A stretch of 37,497 nt of DNA. It comes from an uncultured Blautia sp. (GTDB lineage Bacteria > Bacillota > Clostridia > Lachnospirales > Lachnospiraceae). Location: assembly GCA_934402155.1 (NCBI GenBank), contig CAKRTP010000003.1, positions 1-37,497 on the forward strand. Reading direction: 5' to 3'. The position numbers and the translations under genes are program-made. Positions 1-9,234 of this stretch are shown here, piece after piece. The first letter of the stretch is position 1. Each line of letters starts with the position of its first letter. The notes beneath the pieces were generated by a model. That model made no database searches. It was not told the origin of the DNA and saw only the letters and a program-made list of their open reading frames with translations.

Positions 1-593
1 ATCTCATTGCTGACTGTCAGTCCGCTGTCCCGTGCTTTGAGATCATATCCGTCCAGAGGATATTTAAAACCTTTTAAGGTCAGTCCACAGACGTTTCCAT
101 CCAATGGAAAAAAAGATACATATTTTCCAAACTGTTTTTCTTTCTTAAGGACAGTCCCGCTTTCGATCAGACACATGTAATTGTATTTATCTGCCAGGAC
201 GACCTGTACACCTTTTGCTCTTCCCAGAATCAGAAGGCCAAAATTTGCCATCAGATGGTCAATGCGGTTTCCTGTTGCCCCAAGGATCATGATCTTCTTT
301 GCACCATGTTCTATCGCATAATTCATTGCAGACTGCGTATCTGAATCATCTTTTTCCGGTTTCAGTCTGATGACTTTTGTATGAGTGAGGGATTCCATAT
401 ATTCCATCCCCTCAGCAGAAAGGCTGTCAAAATCTCCCACAGCAATATCCGGCTCCAGGTCTGTCCCCATAAAAAATCCAACACCACGGTCTGCTGCGAT
501 CAGGCAGGTGTTTTCTGTTTTATTTCTTTTTAAAAAATCGAGGGCAAAATCTTTTTGGATATTGCCCCCGCTTACGATGATCGTATCTTTCAT
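1..593 (-). CDS. thiN: Thiamine pyrophosphokinase, 3'-truncated by window edge
   Basis: Transfers pyrophosphate from ATP to thiamine to make the cofactor TPP in the cytosol. The reading frame is open from an ATG at 593 to the left edge, giving about 197 residues, so the C-terminus is outside the window. Family motifs are visible in translation: AADRG near residue 33, GDFDS near 52, DDSDTQ near 81 and GATGNRIDH near 103. The last two form the ATP/Mg and dimer-interface active site. A GAGG ribosome binding site lies just upstream of the start. It is the last visible gene of the murE-to-thiN operon, 33 bp after rpe, the same place it has in Bacillus subtilis (yloS/thiN). Together with the thi operon at 13.9-17.5 kb it closes the salvage route from thiamine to TPP. 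Confidence 0.93.
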   Translation of the reverse strand, partial: MKDTIIVSGGNIQKDFALDFLKRNKTENTCLIAADRGVGFFMGTDLEPDIAVGDFDSLSAEGMEYMESLTHTKVIRLKPEKDDSDTQSAMNYAIEHGAKKIMILGATGNRIDHLMANFGLLILGRAKGVQVVLADKYNYMCLIESGTVLKKEKQFGKYVSFFPLDGNVCGLTLKGFKYPLDGYDLKARDSGLTVSNE

Positions 594-626
594 GTTATTC
601 CTCAATTTAATCTGTTGCTGGAACAG

Positions 627-1301
627 TTACTTTAATCTCTCGCTGATATCCTGCATCTTCTGCTGGATTCTCTGCACATTTGATTCAAGATCACCGTTAA
701 ACACATAAGAACCTGCCACAAGGAGGTTTGCCCCTGCGCTCATCGCTGTTTCCAAAGTAGAATCATTAATGCCTCCATCTACCTGGATGTCTACATTCAG
801 TTCTTCTTTATCAATGATCTCTTTAAGTTCCTGAATTTTCTCTGTACATTCCGGAATATATTTCTGACCGCCAAAGCCAGGCTGCACTGTCATAATAAGA
901 ACCATATCCACATCTTCCAGAAGATGGCTGATATCATTGACCGGAGTTGCCGGTTTGATGGAAACGCCAACTTTGACACCTGCATCGCGAATCAGCTCGA
1001 TCGCGCGTTCCAGATCCTCGCATGCCTCTGCATGCACTGTAATGGAATCTGCACCACATTCCACAAAATCCTGAATATAACGCTCCGGCGCACTCACCAT
1101 AAGATGCACATCAAAAAACATCTTTGATTCTTTGCGGATAGAACGTATTACCGGCATTCCAAAAGAAATACTCGGAACAAAATCTCCATCCATAACGTCA
1201 ATATGGAGCCATTCTACTCCCTGTCTCTCCAGTGTCTGAATCTGTTCACCCAGACGGTTAAAATCCGCTGATAAAATAGACGGGCACAACTGATATTCCA
1301 T
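627..1301 (-). CDS. rpe: Ribulose-phosphate 3-epimerase
   Basis: Interconverts ribulose 5-phosphate and xylulose 5-phosphate in the non-oxidative pentose phosphate pathway. The 224-residue product has normal family length and is a complete TIM barrel. It begins CPSILSADF, with HIDVMDGDFVPS at residues 33-44 supplying metal-binding His and the catalytic Asp, HLMV in the next strand, MTVQPGFGGQ in the middle and QVDGGIND near the C-terminus supplying the second catalytic Asp and the phosphate-binding loop. The start follows the rsgA stop without a spacer, which indicates translational coupling in the priA-rsgA-rpe-thiN cluster typical of Firmicutes. Nothing unusual is seen. Confidence 0.97.
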   Translation of the reverse strand: MEYQLCPSILSADFNRLGEQIQTLERQGVEWLHIDVMDGDFVPSISFGMPVIRSIRKESKMFFDVHLMVSAPERYIQDFVECGADSITVHAEACEDLERAIELIRDAGVKVGVSIKPATPVNDISHLLEDVDMVLIMTVQPGFGGQKYIPECTEKIQELKEIIDKEELNVDIQVDGGINDSTLETAMSAGANLLVAGSYVFNGDLESNVQRIQQKMQDISERLK

Positions 1302-2180
1302 TTAATATCTCCTTTTCTCTTTCAATTCTTCATATAACTTAAGATAATCTTCGTATCGTATACTGCTGATCTCGCCTTGCTCAAGAGCCTCCTTTACCCG
1401 ACATCCCGGTTCATGGATATGACGGCATCCCTGAAATCTGCACTGGTCATCATACTTTCGGAATTCCGGAAAATAATCTTTGAGTTCCTGTTCCTCCATT
1501 CCTGTCAGATACAGAGATGAAAATCCCGGTGTATCCATTAGAAATGTATTCTCCCCCACCGGTATCACCTGTGAATGTCTGGTCGTATGTCTGCCACGCT
1601 TAAGCTTCCGACTGATTTCCCCTGTCTCCATCTGTACCTCTGCCTGAAGCAGATTTGTCAGTGAAGATTTTCCGACACCGGAGGGACCTGCCACAACTGT
1701 CGTTTTTCCCTTGAGTATTCTGTGGATCTCATCAATTCCGTCCTCTTCCAATGCACTTGTAAGAAGAACCTGATAGCCACAGTTTCTGTATATCTGATAA
1801 AGCTCCTGTGTTTCTTTTTCTGCTGCAAGATCCTTTTTATTAAAACATATAACTGCCGGAATATCTGCCTGTTCCATCATGATCAGAAAGCGATCCAACA
1901 GCATGAAATTCGGTTTTGGATTTTCCATTGCAAAAATCACAAATGCCTGATCCACATTTGCAACAGCCGGTCGGATCAGAGAATTTCTGCGGGGGAGGAT
2001 CTGTATCAGACTCCCCTCCCGTTTCTGTTCATCCAGCACTGTGATCTCTACGTTATCACCAACCAGAGGCTTCTGATTATCCTTGCGGAAGATTCCCTTG
2101 GCTTTACATTCATAAAGCACTTCGTTCTCGCCATAGACATAATAAAAGCCTGCAATTCCTTTGATAATTTTTCCCTGCAT
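1302..2180 (-). CDS. rsgA: Small ribosomal subunit biogenesis GTPase RsgA
   Basis: Circularly permuted GTPase that checks late assembly of the 30S subunit. The 292-residue product has an N-terminal OB fold (about 1-70), then the G domain in permuted order: NKKD (G4) at 114-117, GPSGVGKS (G1/Walker A) at 165-172 and DTPG (G3) at 216-219. A C-terminal zinc knuckle follows with Cys247, Cys252, His254 and Cys260. The gene starts 3 bp after the prkC stop and runs directly into rpe. In B. subtilis the orthologue (CpgA/YloQ) is a substrate of PrkC, so the adjacency to the kinase gene is functionally sensible. All key residues are present. Confidence 0.97.
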   Translation of the reverse strand: MQGKIIKGIAGFYYVYGENEVLYECKAKGIFRKDNQKPLVGDNVEITVLDEQKREGSLIQILPRRNSLIRPAVANVDQAFVIFAMENPKPNFMLLDRFLIMMEQADIPAVICFNKKDLAAEKETQELYQIYRNCGYQVLLTSALEEDGIDEIHRILKGKTTVVAGPSGVGKSSLTNLLQAEVQMETGEISRKLKRGRHTTRHSQVIPVGENTFLMDTPGFSSLYLTGMEEQELKDYFPEFRKYDDQCRFQGCRHIHEPGCRVKEALEQGEISSIRYEDYLKLYEELKEKRRY

Positions 2181-2183
2181 GGA

Positions 2184-4391
2184 CTACTCTGCCTTCTTAA
2201 AAGTCAGCGGATAAGAACCAAGCTGCTGGAAATTTCCATTGATAAGTTCGGATACCCAAAGAGTACCTGTGCTGACACCAGGTGCACCTGTTATATCCAG
2301 AGTATATGGGAATTCAACAGCCTGTCCGTCTACGACTTTTGTAGATTCAGATTCTCCATTTACTTCCTGGATCAGTTCCAGACGGATTGCTCCTCCCTGA
2401 TATCCGTTCGGAGTATTCAGTGTCTGTGTACATTTCCATATTTCACCATTTGCAGCTGCTGCACTCTGCTGTGCTATATCTGCTGCATTATCTGATCCTG
2501 TATTTCCTTCTGCTGTCTCTGATGTTTCTGCTGTTGGTGCCTGATTTCCACTGCTTATCACAAGATACATTGGTGTATCCGGATCACCATAAGCAGTATC
2601 TCCATCATCTGAAACTGCAGATGGATCCTGAGAAATAACCTGTCCTGCCGGTACTTCTGTACTCTGCTCTTCTGTGATCTGAATATCAGTCCATTTGCCA
2701 AGAGCTGTAATTGCTTCGTTCTTTGTCATTCCCACTACATTCGGAATCTGCGCTGTGTCGCCATGATCCAGACCACGACTGACTGTCAGGGTAACAGAAG
2801 CCCCCGATGTCATGCTTGTACCTGCTTCCGGAGATACGCTCATCACATATCCTGGCTCTGTAAGCGGCCATCCGGTATCATCAGCCTCACTGTACTCCTT
2901 CTGTACTGTCACAACAAGGCCAAGATCTTCCAGTGTCTGCTGCGCATCCACACCTGTCTGACCGGAAAGTTCCGGAACTGTGATTGCCTGCTGACCCTTA
3001 CTGATGTAATACTTAATAGTTGTATACTGCTCTACCTTGGTTCCTGCAGGAATGTCCTGAGAAGAAATACGGCCCTTTTCCTGAGTGGAGTTCTCTTCTC
3101 CCATCATCTGTTTGCCAAGTTTTTCTTCCTCAAGAAGTGCTGCTGCCTCATCCTCTGTCTTTCCTACCAGATCCGGAACTGCCACCATTCCATCTTCCTC
3201 TGATGCAGGCTCAGCACTCTGTTCTGTCTGCTGATCAGCTGCTGTATCATCATTTCCAATGATTCCCGCTGCTTTACCAATAACAAAGATCGCTCCCACC
3301 AGAACAACTGCTCCTGCAACCAGTGCAGCGATCGTAACTGCTGAACCGGAACTCTTTTTCTTTTTCCCTGATTTTTTGCGTCTCGGTACTTCCTCATAAT
3401 CATTGTTATCATCATCATAATCCGTATCATAAATCTCTTCTTCCAGATCATCGACTTCCGGTTTATGTGCTGAAGTACGTGGAGTACTCTTGATCTCTCC
3501 CAGTTCTTCGTCTGAGATAACCACTGTTTTGGCCTCATTATCTACAGAGGACAGTGTTACAAAATTGCCCTGCGGATCGATCAGTGAATGCTTCAGATCT
3601 GCAATGACATCTTCCATCTTCTCATAACGACGGCCAACACTCTTCTGTGTACATTTCAGGATGATCTGCTCCAGACTGTACGGAAGATTCTCTGTATACA
3701 CGCTCGGCGGTACCATCTCTTCCTGAAGATGCTTGATCGCGATAGCGACTGTCGTATCTCCGTCAAAAGGAACTCGTCCTGTAACCATCTCATAAAGAGT
3801 AATACCAAGAGAATAAATATCACTCTTCTCATCACTGTATCCACCACGCACCTGCTCCGGTGAGCTGTAATGGACAGATCCCATTACATTGGAGCTGATC
3901 GTATTGGAAGATGCAGCTCTTGCAATTCCGAAATCTGTTACTTTGACCTTACCATCAGTAGAAATGATGATATTCTGTGGTTTGACGTCACGGTGAACAA
4001 TTCCATGATTATGTGCTGCTTCCAGTCCCATAGATACCTGAATGGCAATACTGGTTGCTTCTTTGATGGAAAGCTTGCCTTTCTTGGCAATATACTCCTT
4101 AAGAGTAATTCCCTCGATCAGTTCCATGACGATATAATATACACCGCCATCATCTCCAACATCAAATACATTTACAATGTTTGGATGTGTAAGACCGGCC
4201 GCTGCCTGTGCCTCACTGCGGAATTTACGGATAAAAGTGGTATCCTCCCTGAATTCCGGCTTTAATACCTTTACTGCAACAAATCGGTTAAGTTTATGAT
4301 CTTTTGCCTTATAGACATCCGCCATTCCGCCGGTGCCTATTTTTCCTAAAATTTCATAGCGCTCTGCTATGATCATTCCCGTCTTCAACAT
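2184..4391 (-). CDS. prkC: Membrane Ser/Thr protein kinase with PASTA domains
   Basis: Eukaryotic-type kinase that senses muropeptides or lipid II at the cell surface and controls cell-wall metabolism, growth and spore exit. Of 735 residues, the kinase domain covers about 10-270: glycine loop GTGGMA at 19-24, ATP-anchoring Lys41 in VAVK, catalytic loop HRDVKPQN at 133-140 and DFG at 153-155. An acidic then lysine-rich juxtamembrane linker (about 310-348) leads to one transmembrane helix at about 350-372. Three PASTA domains follow at about 404-466, 471-540 and 547-614. After a low-complexity Ala/Ser/Thr linker there is an extra domain at about 648-735, predicted beta-rich, that is absent from B. 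subtilis PrkC. The start overlaps the stp stop by 7 bp (ATGTTGA), so kinase and phosphatase are coupled. Confidence 0.97.
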   Translation of the reverse strand: MLKTGMIIAERYEILGKIGTGGMADVYKAKDHKLNRFVAVKVLKPEFREDTTFIRKFRSEAQAAAGLTHPNIVNVFDVGDDGGVYYIVMELIEGITLKEYIAKKGKLSIKEATSIAIQVSMGLEAAHNHGIVHRDVKPQNIIISTDGKVKVTDFGIARAASSNTISSNVMGSVHYSSPEQVRGGYSDEKSDIYSLGITLYEMVTGRVPFDGDTTVAIAIKHLQEEMVPPSVYTENLPYSLEQIILKCTQKSVGRRYEKMEDVIADLKHSLIDPQGNFVTLSSVDNEAKTVVISDEELGEIKSTPRTSAHKPEVDDLEEEIYDTDYDDDNNDYEEVPRRKKSGKKKKSSGSAVTIAALVAGAVVLVGAIFVIGKAAGIIGNDDTAADQQTEQSAEPASEEDGMVAVPDLVGKTEDEAAALLEEEKLGKQMMGEENSTQEKGRISSQDIPAGTKVEQYTTIKYYISKGQQAITVPELSGQTGVDAQQTLEDLGLVVTVQKEYSEADDTGWPLTEPGYVMSVSPEAGTSMTSGASVTLTVSRGLDHGDTAQIPNVVGMTKNEAITALGKWTDIQITEEQSTEVPAGQVISQDPSAVSDDGDTAYGDPDTPMYLVISSGNQAPTAETSETAEGNTGSDNAADIAQQSAAAANGEIWKCTQTLNTPNGYQGGAIRLELIQEVNGESESTKVVDGQAVEFPYTLDITGAPGVSTGTLWVSELINGNFQQLGSYPLTFKKAE

Positions 4392-5131
4392 TTTTCTACC
4401 TCATTCGTGAATGGTTCTACCAGTATGACTGCAATGTTATCCTTACCACCGTTCTGGTTGGCTTCCCTCAGAAGTCTTTCGCCCTTCTGCGGCAGTTCCT
4501 CGTTCTGGTTCAGTATAATTTCCTCAATCTTGCTGTCTTCTACCATATTGCTCAGACCATCGGAACACATAAGGATGGTACTGCCCGGTTCCATCTTCAG
4601 GTCAAAAAAGTCAATATCTACGGTTCTCTCTGCACCAAGTGCTCTTGTAATAATATTTTTATCCGGATGATTTCGCGCTTCTTCCCGCTTGATCTCTCCG
4701 AGTCTGACCATCTCCTCCACAAGCGAGTGGTCTTTTGTAACCTGGTGGATCTTCCCCTGGATGATATACAGGCGGCTGTCACCAACATTTGCCACATACA
4801 AATAATGACCTACGATCGTAGCCACTACAATAGTTGTCCCCATCCCCCGCAGTGCTTCTTTTTTTCTTGCACACTCAAGGATTTCTGTGTTGGCTTTCTC
4901 AATGGCATGACGAATCACCTTGATAGGGTTGAAATCCGCATCTCTTCGAATCTCGTCTACTAGTGTCTGAACAGCATGAGAGGACGCATAATCTCCTGCA
5001 TTATGACCACCCATTCCATCTGCAACAACAAACAGATTCTGAAGATTTCCCACTGGGGTTTCGGAAACAAACACATAATCCTGGTTCATTTTCCGCTTCT
5101 GCCCTACATCCGTAGCTGAATATACCCTCAT
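4385..5131 (-). CDS. stp: PP2C-type Ser/Thr phosphatase (Stp/PrpC)
   Basis: Mn/Mg-dependent cytosolic phosphatase that reverses phosphorylation by the adjacent PASTA kinase. The product of about 248 residues is normal for the Stp1/PrpC family and shows the metal-binding motifs in order: NQD near residue 16, ADGMGGHNAGDYAS near 38, SDGL near 166 and GGKDNIAV near the C-terminus. The ATG at 5131 lies 1 bp after the rlmN stop and gives the usual N-terminus (MRVYSATDVGQ). A GTG at 5143, overlapping rlmN, would add four residues; neither start has a strong ribosome binding site. The 3' end overlaps prkC by 7 bp. Confidence 0.95.
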   Translation of the reverse strand: MRVYSATDVGQKRKMNQDYVFVSETPVGNLQNLFVVADGMGGHNAGDYASSHAVQTLVDEIRRDADFNPIKVIRHAIEKANTEILECARKKEALRGMGTTIVVATIVGHYLYVANVGDSRLYIIQGKIHQVTKDHSLVEEMVRLGEIKREEARNHPDKNIITRALGAERTVDIDFFDLKMEPGSTILMCSDGLSNMVEDSKIEEIILNQNEELPQKGERLLREANQNGGKDNIAVILVEPFTNEVEKC

Positions 5132-5132
5132 G

Positions 5133-6173
5133 TCACTTCTCACTTTCTGTCTTTTCCATGTAACGTTTTCTTAACTGACCACAGGCACCGTCAATGTCGC
5201 TGCCCATTTCCCTTCTAATAGTACCATTTATTCCGTATTTTTCAAGATTTATTTTGAAATTCTCGACAGCCTGCCTTGTGGAACGCTCGAAAGAACGCTC
5301 TCTTACCGGGTTGACCGGTATCAGATTCACATGACAGTTGAGTCCCTTAAGACGGCCGGCAAGTTCTCTTGCGTTCTCTTTACTGTCATTGACGCCTGCC
5401 ACCAGACTATATTCAAATGTGATCCTTCTGCCGGTCTTGTCGAAATAATTTCTGCATGCATCGAGAAGTTCGTCAATTGAATATTTATTTGCGATCGGCA
5501 TCAGCTCCCGCCTTTTTTCATCGTTTGGTGCATGAAGTGATACAGCAAGTGTCATCTGAAGTTTTTCATCTGCAAGTTTGTACATCTGCGGTACAAGACC
5601 GCATGTTGATACTGTAAGGTTTCTCTGACTGATATGGATGCCGCCTTCTTCTGTCAGAATATGTATAAATCGAAGAAGATTGTCGTAATTATCCATAGGT
5701 TCTCCGGTTCCCATCACTACAACATTGGATACTCTCTCTCCAATAGAAGTCTGTATCCTGTAAATCTGGTCCAGCATCTCTGACGGAAGCAGGTTCCTTG
5801 TAAGTCCTCCGATCGTGGATGCGCAGAACCGGCATCCCATACGACATCCGACCTGTGAAGAGATACAGACAGAATTACCGTATTTATATTTCATAAGAAC
5901 ACTCTCTATCACATTCCCATCAGACAGACGGAACAGGTATTTCCTTGTTCCGTCTGCCTTTGATATCTGGACATCCAGTGTTTCCAGAACCGTGATCGGA
6001 TACTGCTCCAGCTTCTGCCGGAGACTTTTGGGTATATTTTCCATTTCGTCATAAGAAGTGACCAGATGCTCATGCAGCCAGCTGTATATCTGTTTCGCAC
6101 GGAACGGTTTTTCTCCCAGTTCCACCATGAGTCCTTTCAGTTCTTCGACGGTCATTGATTTTATATCTGTCAT
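5133..6173 (-). CDS. rlmN: 23S rRNA (A2503-C2)/tRNA (A37-C2) methyltransferase RlmN
   Basis: Radical-SAM dual-specificity RNA methyltransferase that methylates C2 of A2503 in 23S rRNA and A37 in some tRNAs. The 346-residue protein carries the CX3CX2C radical-SAM cluster at Cys110, Cys114 and Cys117 (CRMGCRFC). The mechanistic C-terminal cysteine is Cys331 in DIDGACGQL, which distinguishes it from radical-SAM proteins without methyltransferase activity. GEPMDN, near residue 156, is the SAM-binding GGEP-like motif. It starts 2 bp after rsmB, placing two rRNA methyltransferases in tandem. The family member Cfr gives antibiotic resistance through C8 methylation, but the operon position and motifs mark this one as housekeeping RlmN. 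Confidence 0.97.
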   Translation of the reverse strand: MTDIKSMTVEELKGLMVELGEKPFRAKQIYSWLHEHLVTSYDEMENIPKSLRQKLEQYPITVLETLDVQISKADGTRKYLFRLSDGNVIESVLMKYKYGNSVCISSQVGCRMGCRFCASTIGGLTRNLLPSEMLDQIYRIQTSIGERVSNVVVMGTGEPMDNYDNLLRFIHILTEEGGIHISQRNLTVSTCGLVPQMYKLADEKLQMTLAVSLHAPNDEKRRELMPIANKYSIDELLDACRNYFDKTGRRITFEYSLVAGVNDSKENARELAGRLKGLNCHVNLIPVNPVRERSFERSTRQAVENFKINLEKYGINGTIRREMGSDIDGACGQLRKRYMEKTESEK

Positions 6174-6175
6174 TA

Positions 6176-7528
6176 TTATTTCCTTCTGAATTTTGCCATA
6201 AAAAATCCATCTGTTCCATGAACTCCAGGAAGCAGCTGCAGATATCCAAGACTGGTTGTTTCGGATTTCAGTTCATCTGGAACAAACTCATCAATACTCT
6301 CAAGCTTGAATGGATGATTATTCATAAACCACATCATATTTTCTTCATTTTCTTCTTTTGCGATCGTACAGGTGCTGAAGATCAGCACGCCTCTTGGCTT
6401 GACATACTCTGCTGCCTTGTCCAGGATATTCCTCTGAAGGATCACCAGTTCTTCCTCTTTCTGTGCAGTAGAGCGGTATTTTATCTCAGGCTTCTTGCCG
6501 ATCACACCATATCCCGAGCATGGTATATCCGCAAGAACAATATCGGCCTTGCATTCGGATTCCACATCAAATACTGTTGCATCCTGTACATGGGCCTGAA
6601 CGTTGATCGCACCTGTACGGTGGATATTTTCATTGATCAGATCCACCTTATACTGGCTGACATCCCGTGCATCCACAGTGCCGAATCCTTCCATCTTATC
6701 TCCGAGATGAATACTTTTGCCTCCCGGAGCTGCACACATATCAATGATATAATCCCCCTTCTGCGGGTTTGCAATTTCTGAGACCAGCATGGAACTTACA
6801 TCCTGTGCTACGATCTTTCCCTGGATAAATGCATCCAAAGCCAGAATATGATTATATTCAGAAATATGAAACGCATAAGGAAGATATGGTGCTGCTTCTA
6901 CCTTCACGCCCTGATTCTTAAGACTTTCACAGGTATCTTCAACAGAATTCAGGTATGTACGGCAGCGTACTGTCACCGGTTTTTCTTTCAGAAAATCTGC
7001 AAGCATTTTCTCGGTGACTTCCTCACCATAATCATCAAGCCAGCGCAGCACAAGCTGTTCCGGCATGGAATACCTGACTGAAAGATGACGCACCAGATCC
7101 TTCTCTCTTGACGGATATTCAAGTTCATCCATCTGTCTTGCGATCGTCCTTAACACACCATTTACAAAAGGTTTCAGATTATAGAAACCTTTTTTCTGTG
7201 CAAGCTTCACTGCTTCATTGCAGACCGCACTGTCAGGTACTCTGTCCATAAATTTCAGCTGATACACCGCACTTCGGAGGATTTCTCTGATTGGCGGCTT
7301 CATCTTGTCTACAGTAATCTTTGAAAAAGAATCTATTATATAATCTATGAGTATCCTGTATTCCAGAGTTCCCTCACAGACTCTGGTAATAAAAGCTCTC
7401 TCCTGCTTCGGAAGGAACTGATATTTTGAAAGCGCATTACGAATCGCAATGTGGCTATGTTCTCCCTCTTCATTAATCTGAAGAAGGATCTCCAATATCA
7501 TTTCTCTTGTATTGATTCCACTAGTCAT
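6176..7528 (-). CDS. rsmB: 16S rRNA (m5C967) methyltransferase RsmB
   Basis: SAM-dependent methyltransferase that makes m5C967 in 16S rRNA. The 450-residue protein has an N-terminal NusB-like RNA-binding domain (about 1-135) and a C-terminal Rossmann methyltransferase. The SAM motif CAAPGGK is at 265-271, the conserved DIPCSG at 334-339 and the nucleophile Cys387 in FSTCT. Both cysteines used by m5C methyltransferases are present. Its ATG overlaps the 3' end of the metallopeptidase gene by 8 bp. This corresponds to B. subtilis yloM, in its expected place before rlmN. Confidence 0.96.
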   Translation of the reverse strand: MTSGINTREMILEILLQINEEGEHSHIAIRNALSKYQFLPKQERAFITRVCEGTLEYRILIDYIIDSFSKITVDKMKPPIREILRSAVYQLKFMDRVPDSAVCNEAVKLAQKKGFYNLKPFVNGVLRTIARQMDELEYPSREKDLVRHLSVRYSMPEQLVLRWLDDYGEEVTEKMLADFLKEKPVTVRCRTYLNSVEDTCESLKNQGVKVEAAPYLPYAFHISEYNHILALDAFIQGKIVAQDVSSMLVSEIANPQKGDYIIDMCAAPGGKSIHLGDKMEGFGTVDARDVSQYKVDLINENIHRTGAINVQAHVQDATVFDVESECKADIVLADIPCSGYGVIGKKPEIKYRSTAQKEEELVILQRNILDKAAEYVKPRGVLIFSTCTIAKEENEENMMWFMNNHPFKLESIDEFVPDELKSETTSLGYLQLLPGVHGTDGFFMAKFRRK

Positions 7529-8228
7529 CTCGTCTTCCTCCTGCCAGTATCACAAGTCTCAAAAGCTGTAAAACAGAGGCAGCAAGTGCTGCAACGTATG
7601 TCATGGCAGCTGCAGTCAGAACTTTACGTGCCCCCTTTGTCTCGTCCGCACCAAGAATTCCTGTACTCTGAAGCATCTTAAGTGCTCTTGAAGATGCATT
7701 GACCTCAACAGGAAGCGTCACCAGCTGGAATAATACTGCCAGCGAAAACAGTACGATTCCGGCAGTTACCAGTGGACGTATTCCGGCAAAAAGTCCTATC
7801 AGAAACAACGGCCAGGAGAGTGTACTTCCCAAATTTGCCGCCGGAACGATCGCACTTCGCATTTCCAGAGGTGCATAATTTGTCGCATGCTGGATCGCAT
7901 GCCCGCATTCATGGGCTGCTACCCCGACTGCTGCCAGTGAGGTCTGCCCGTAAATATCCTGAGAAAGATTTACAGTTTTTGTCCTTGGATCATAATGATC
8001 TGTCAGACTTCCTGCTATCGGACGTACCTGTACATCTGTGATCCCGGCACTGTACAGGATTCTTCTGGCTGCCTCTTCTCCTGTAAGACCAGAAGCACTT
8101 CTCACCCTTCTGTAATGTGCAAATGTGCTTTTTAACTTTGCGGATGCCGCAAGAGACAGCAGCATTCCGATCACCAGAAGGAGATAGGTCCAGTCAAATC
8201 CATAATATCCATAACCGTATCCGTACAT
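7521..8228 (-). CDS. Membrane-bound neutral zinc metallopeptidase, YugP-like
   Basis: Putative membrane zinc peptidase whose substrate is unknown. The 235-residue protein starts with a Tyr/Gly-rich stretch and a membrane helix (about 13-30). The zinc-peptidase motif HECGH is at residues 106-110, and further hydrophobic segments lie at about 125-180 and in the C-terminal 30 residues. This matches the YugP/DUF2268-like 'zinc metallopeptidase' family of Firmicutes. A good AAGGAG site precedes the ATG. The gene sits between fmt and rsmB, a place that is empty in B. subtilis, so it is an insertion into an otherwise conserved operon. Membrane protein quality control is a guess from family resemblance, not seen in the sequence. 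Confidence 0.88.
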   Translation of the reverse strand: MYGYGYGYYGFDWTYLLLVIGMLLSLAASAKLKSTFAHYRRVRSASGLTGEEAARRILYSAGITDVQVRPIAGSLTDHYDPRTKTVNLSQDIYGQTSLAAVGVAAHECGHAIQHATNYAPLEMRSAIVPAANLGSTLSWPLFLIGLFAGIRPLVTAGIVLFSLAVLFQLVTLPVEVNASSRALKMLQSTGILGADETKGARKVLTAAAMTYVAALAASVLQLLRLVILAGGRRDD

Positions 8229-8232
8229 ATTA

Positions 8233-9183
8233 TCACTCCTTATGATCTGTCAGTACTGTTCCCGTATCAACCTGATATCCACGGAGAAACGCATCTGTTT
8301 CCATGCGTTTCTTGCCTTCAAGCTGTACCTCACAAAGAACAAGTGTATCTTCTCCGCAGGCCACATGGATACCTGCTTTATCCACCGCTGTAACAGTTCC
8401 TGGTGCTGTTTCTCCACTGTTTGCAGTCTTTTCTACTGTGGATTTCCACACCTTCAGCGTCTTTCCATTGAGGAAAGTATATGCGCTCGGCCATGGATTC
8501 AGTCCACGTACCAGACGTTCAAGTTCCTCTGCACTCTTTGAAAAATCCATGAGTCCCATTTTTTTGTCTATCATTGCCGCATACGGTGTCGGACTTTCTT
8601 CCGGCTGTTTTTCATAGACAGCAGTCCCATTCTCAATAGAAGGGAGTGTTTCTGTCAGAAGTTCTGCTCCCGCCTGTGCCAGTTTATCAAAAAGACTTCC
8701 ACCTGTTTCCTCTGCCTCGATCGGAACGACAACCTTGGAGATCATATCTCCGGTGTCCAGACCAGTCGCCATTCTCATGATCGTCACACCTGACTCCTTC
8801 TCCCCATCAATAACCGCCTGCTGGATTGGGGCTGCACCTCTGTATTTAGGAAGGAGCGATGCATGAATATTGATACATCCGTATTTCGGCATATCCAGGA
8901 TCTTCTTTGGAATGATCTGTCCAAATGCTGCTACAACAATAATATCCGGAGCAAGTCCCTCCAGAATTTCCACAAATTCCGGGTCGCGGACTTTAAGTGG
9001 CTGATAGACAGGAATATCATGTTTTACAGCCTCCTCCTTGACTGGTGTCGGCATAAGAGTCTTGCCTCTTCCCTTCGGTTTGTCAGGCTGTGTTACCACC
9101 GCTGCAACCTCATATCCGGCCTTTATCAGTGCCGCAAGCGGCGGTACTGCAAAGTCCGGAGTTCCCATATAAACTACCTTCAT
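8233..9183 (-). CDS. fmt: Methionyl-tRNA formyltransferase
   Basis: Formylates Met-tRNAfMet with 10-formyltetrahydrofolate for translation initiation. The 316-residue product has normal length. The catalytic residues lie in the N-terminal hydrolase domain: Asn105 and His107 in CINIHASLLPKYRG and Asp144 in GLDTGD. The C-terminal OB-like tRNA-binding domain covers about 210-316. AAAAGGAG lies upstream of the ATG. It pairs with def, 51 bp upstream, whose product removes the formyl group. Complete and unremarkable. Confidence 0.97.
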   Translation of the reverse strand: MKVVYMGTPDFAVPPLAALIKAGYEVAAVVTQPDKPKGRGKTLMPTPVKEEAVKHDIPVYQPLKVRDPEFVEILEGLAPDIIVVAAFGQIIPKKILDMPKYGCINIHASLLPKYRGAAPIQQAVIDGEKESGVTIMRMATGLDTGDMISKVVVPIEAEETGGSLFDKLAQAGAELLTETLPSIENGTAVYEKQPEESPTPYAAMIDKKMGLMDFSKSAEELERLVRGLNPWPSAYTFLNGKTLKVWKSTVEKTANSGETAPGTVTAVDKAGIHVACGEDTLVLCEVQLEGKKRMETDAFLRGYQVDTGTVLTDHKE

Positions 9184-9234
9184 AATATACTCCTTTTTTT
9201 ATCTGTTATTCATTCAAAAGCATATCTCCGGATA

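Noticed and set aside
5133-6173. Cfr-type antibiotic-resistance methyltransferase
   Set aside because: RlmN and Cfr share the radical-SAM motif, but the operon position and length match housekeeping RlmN.
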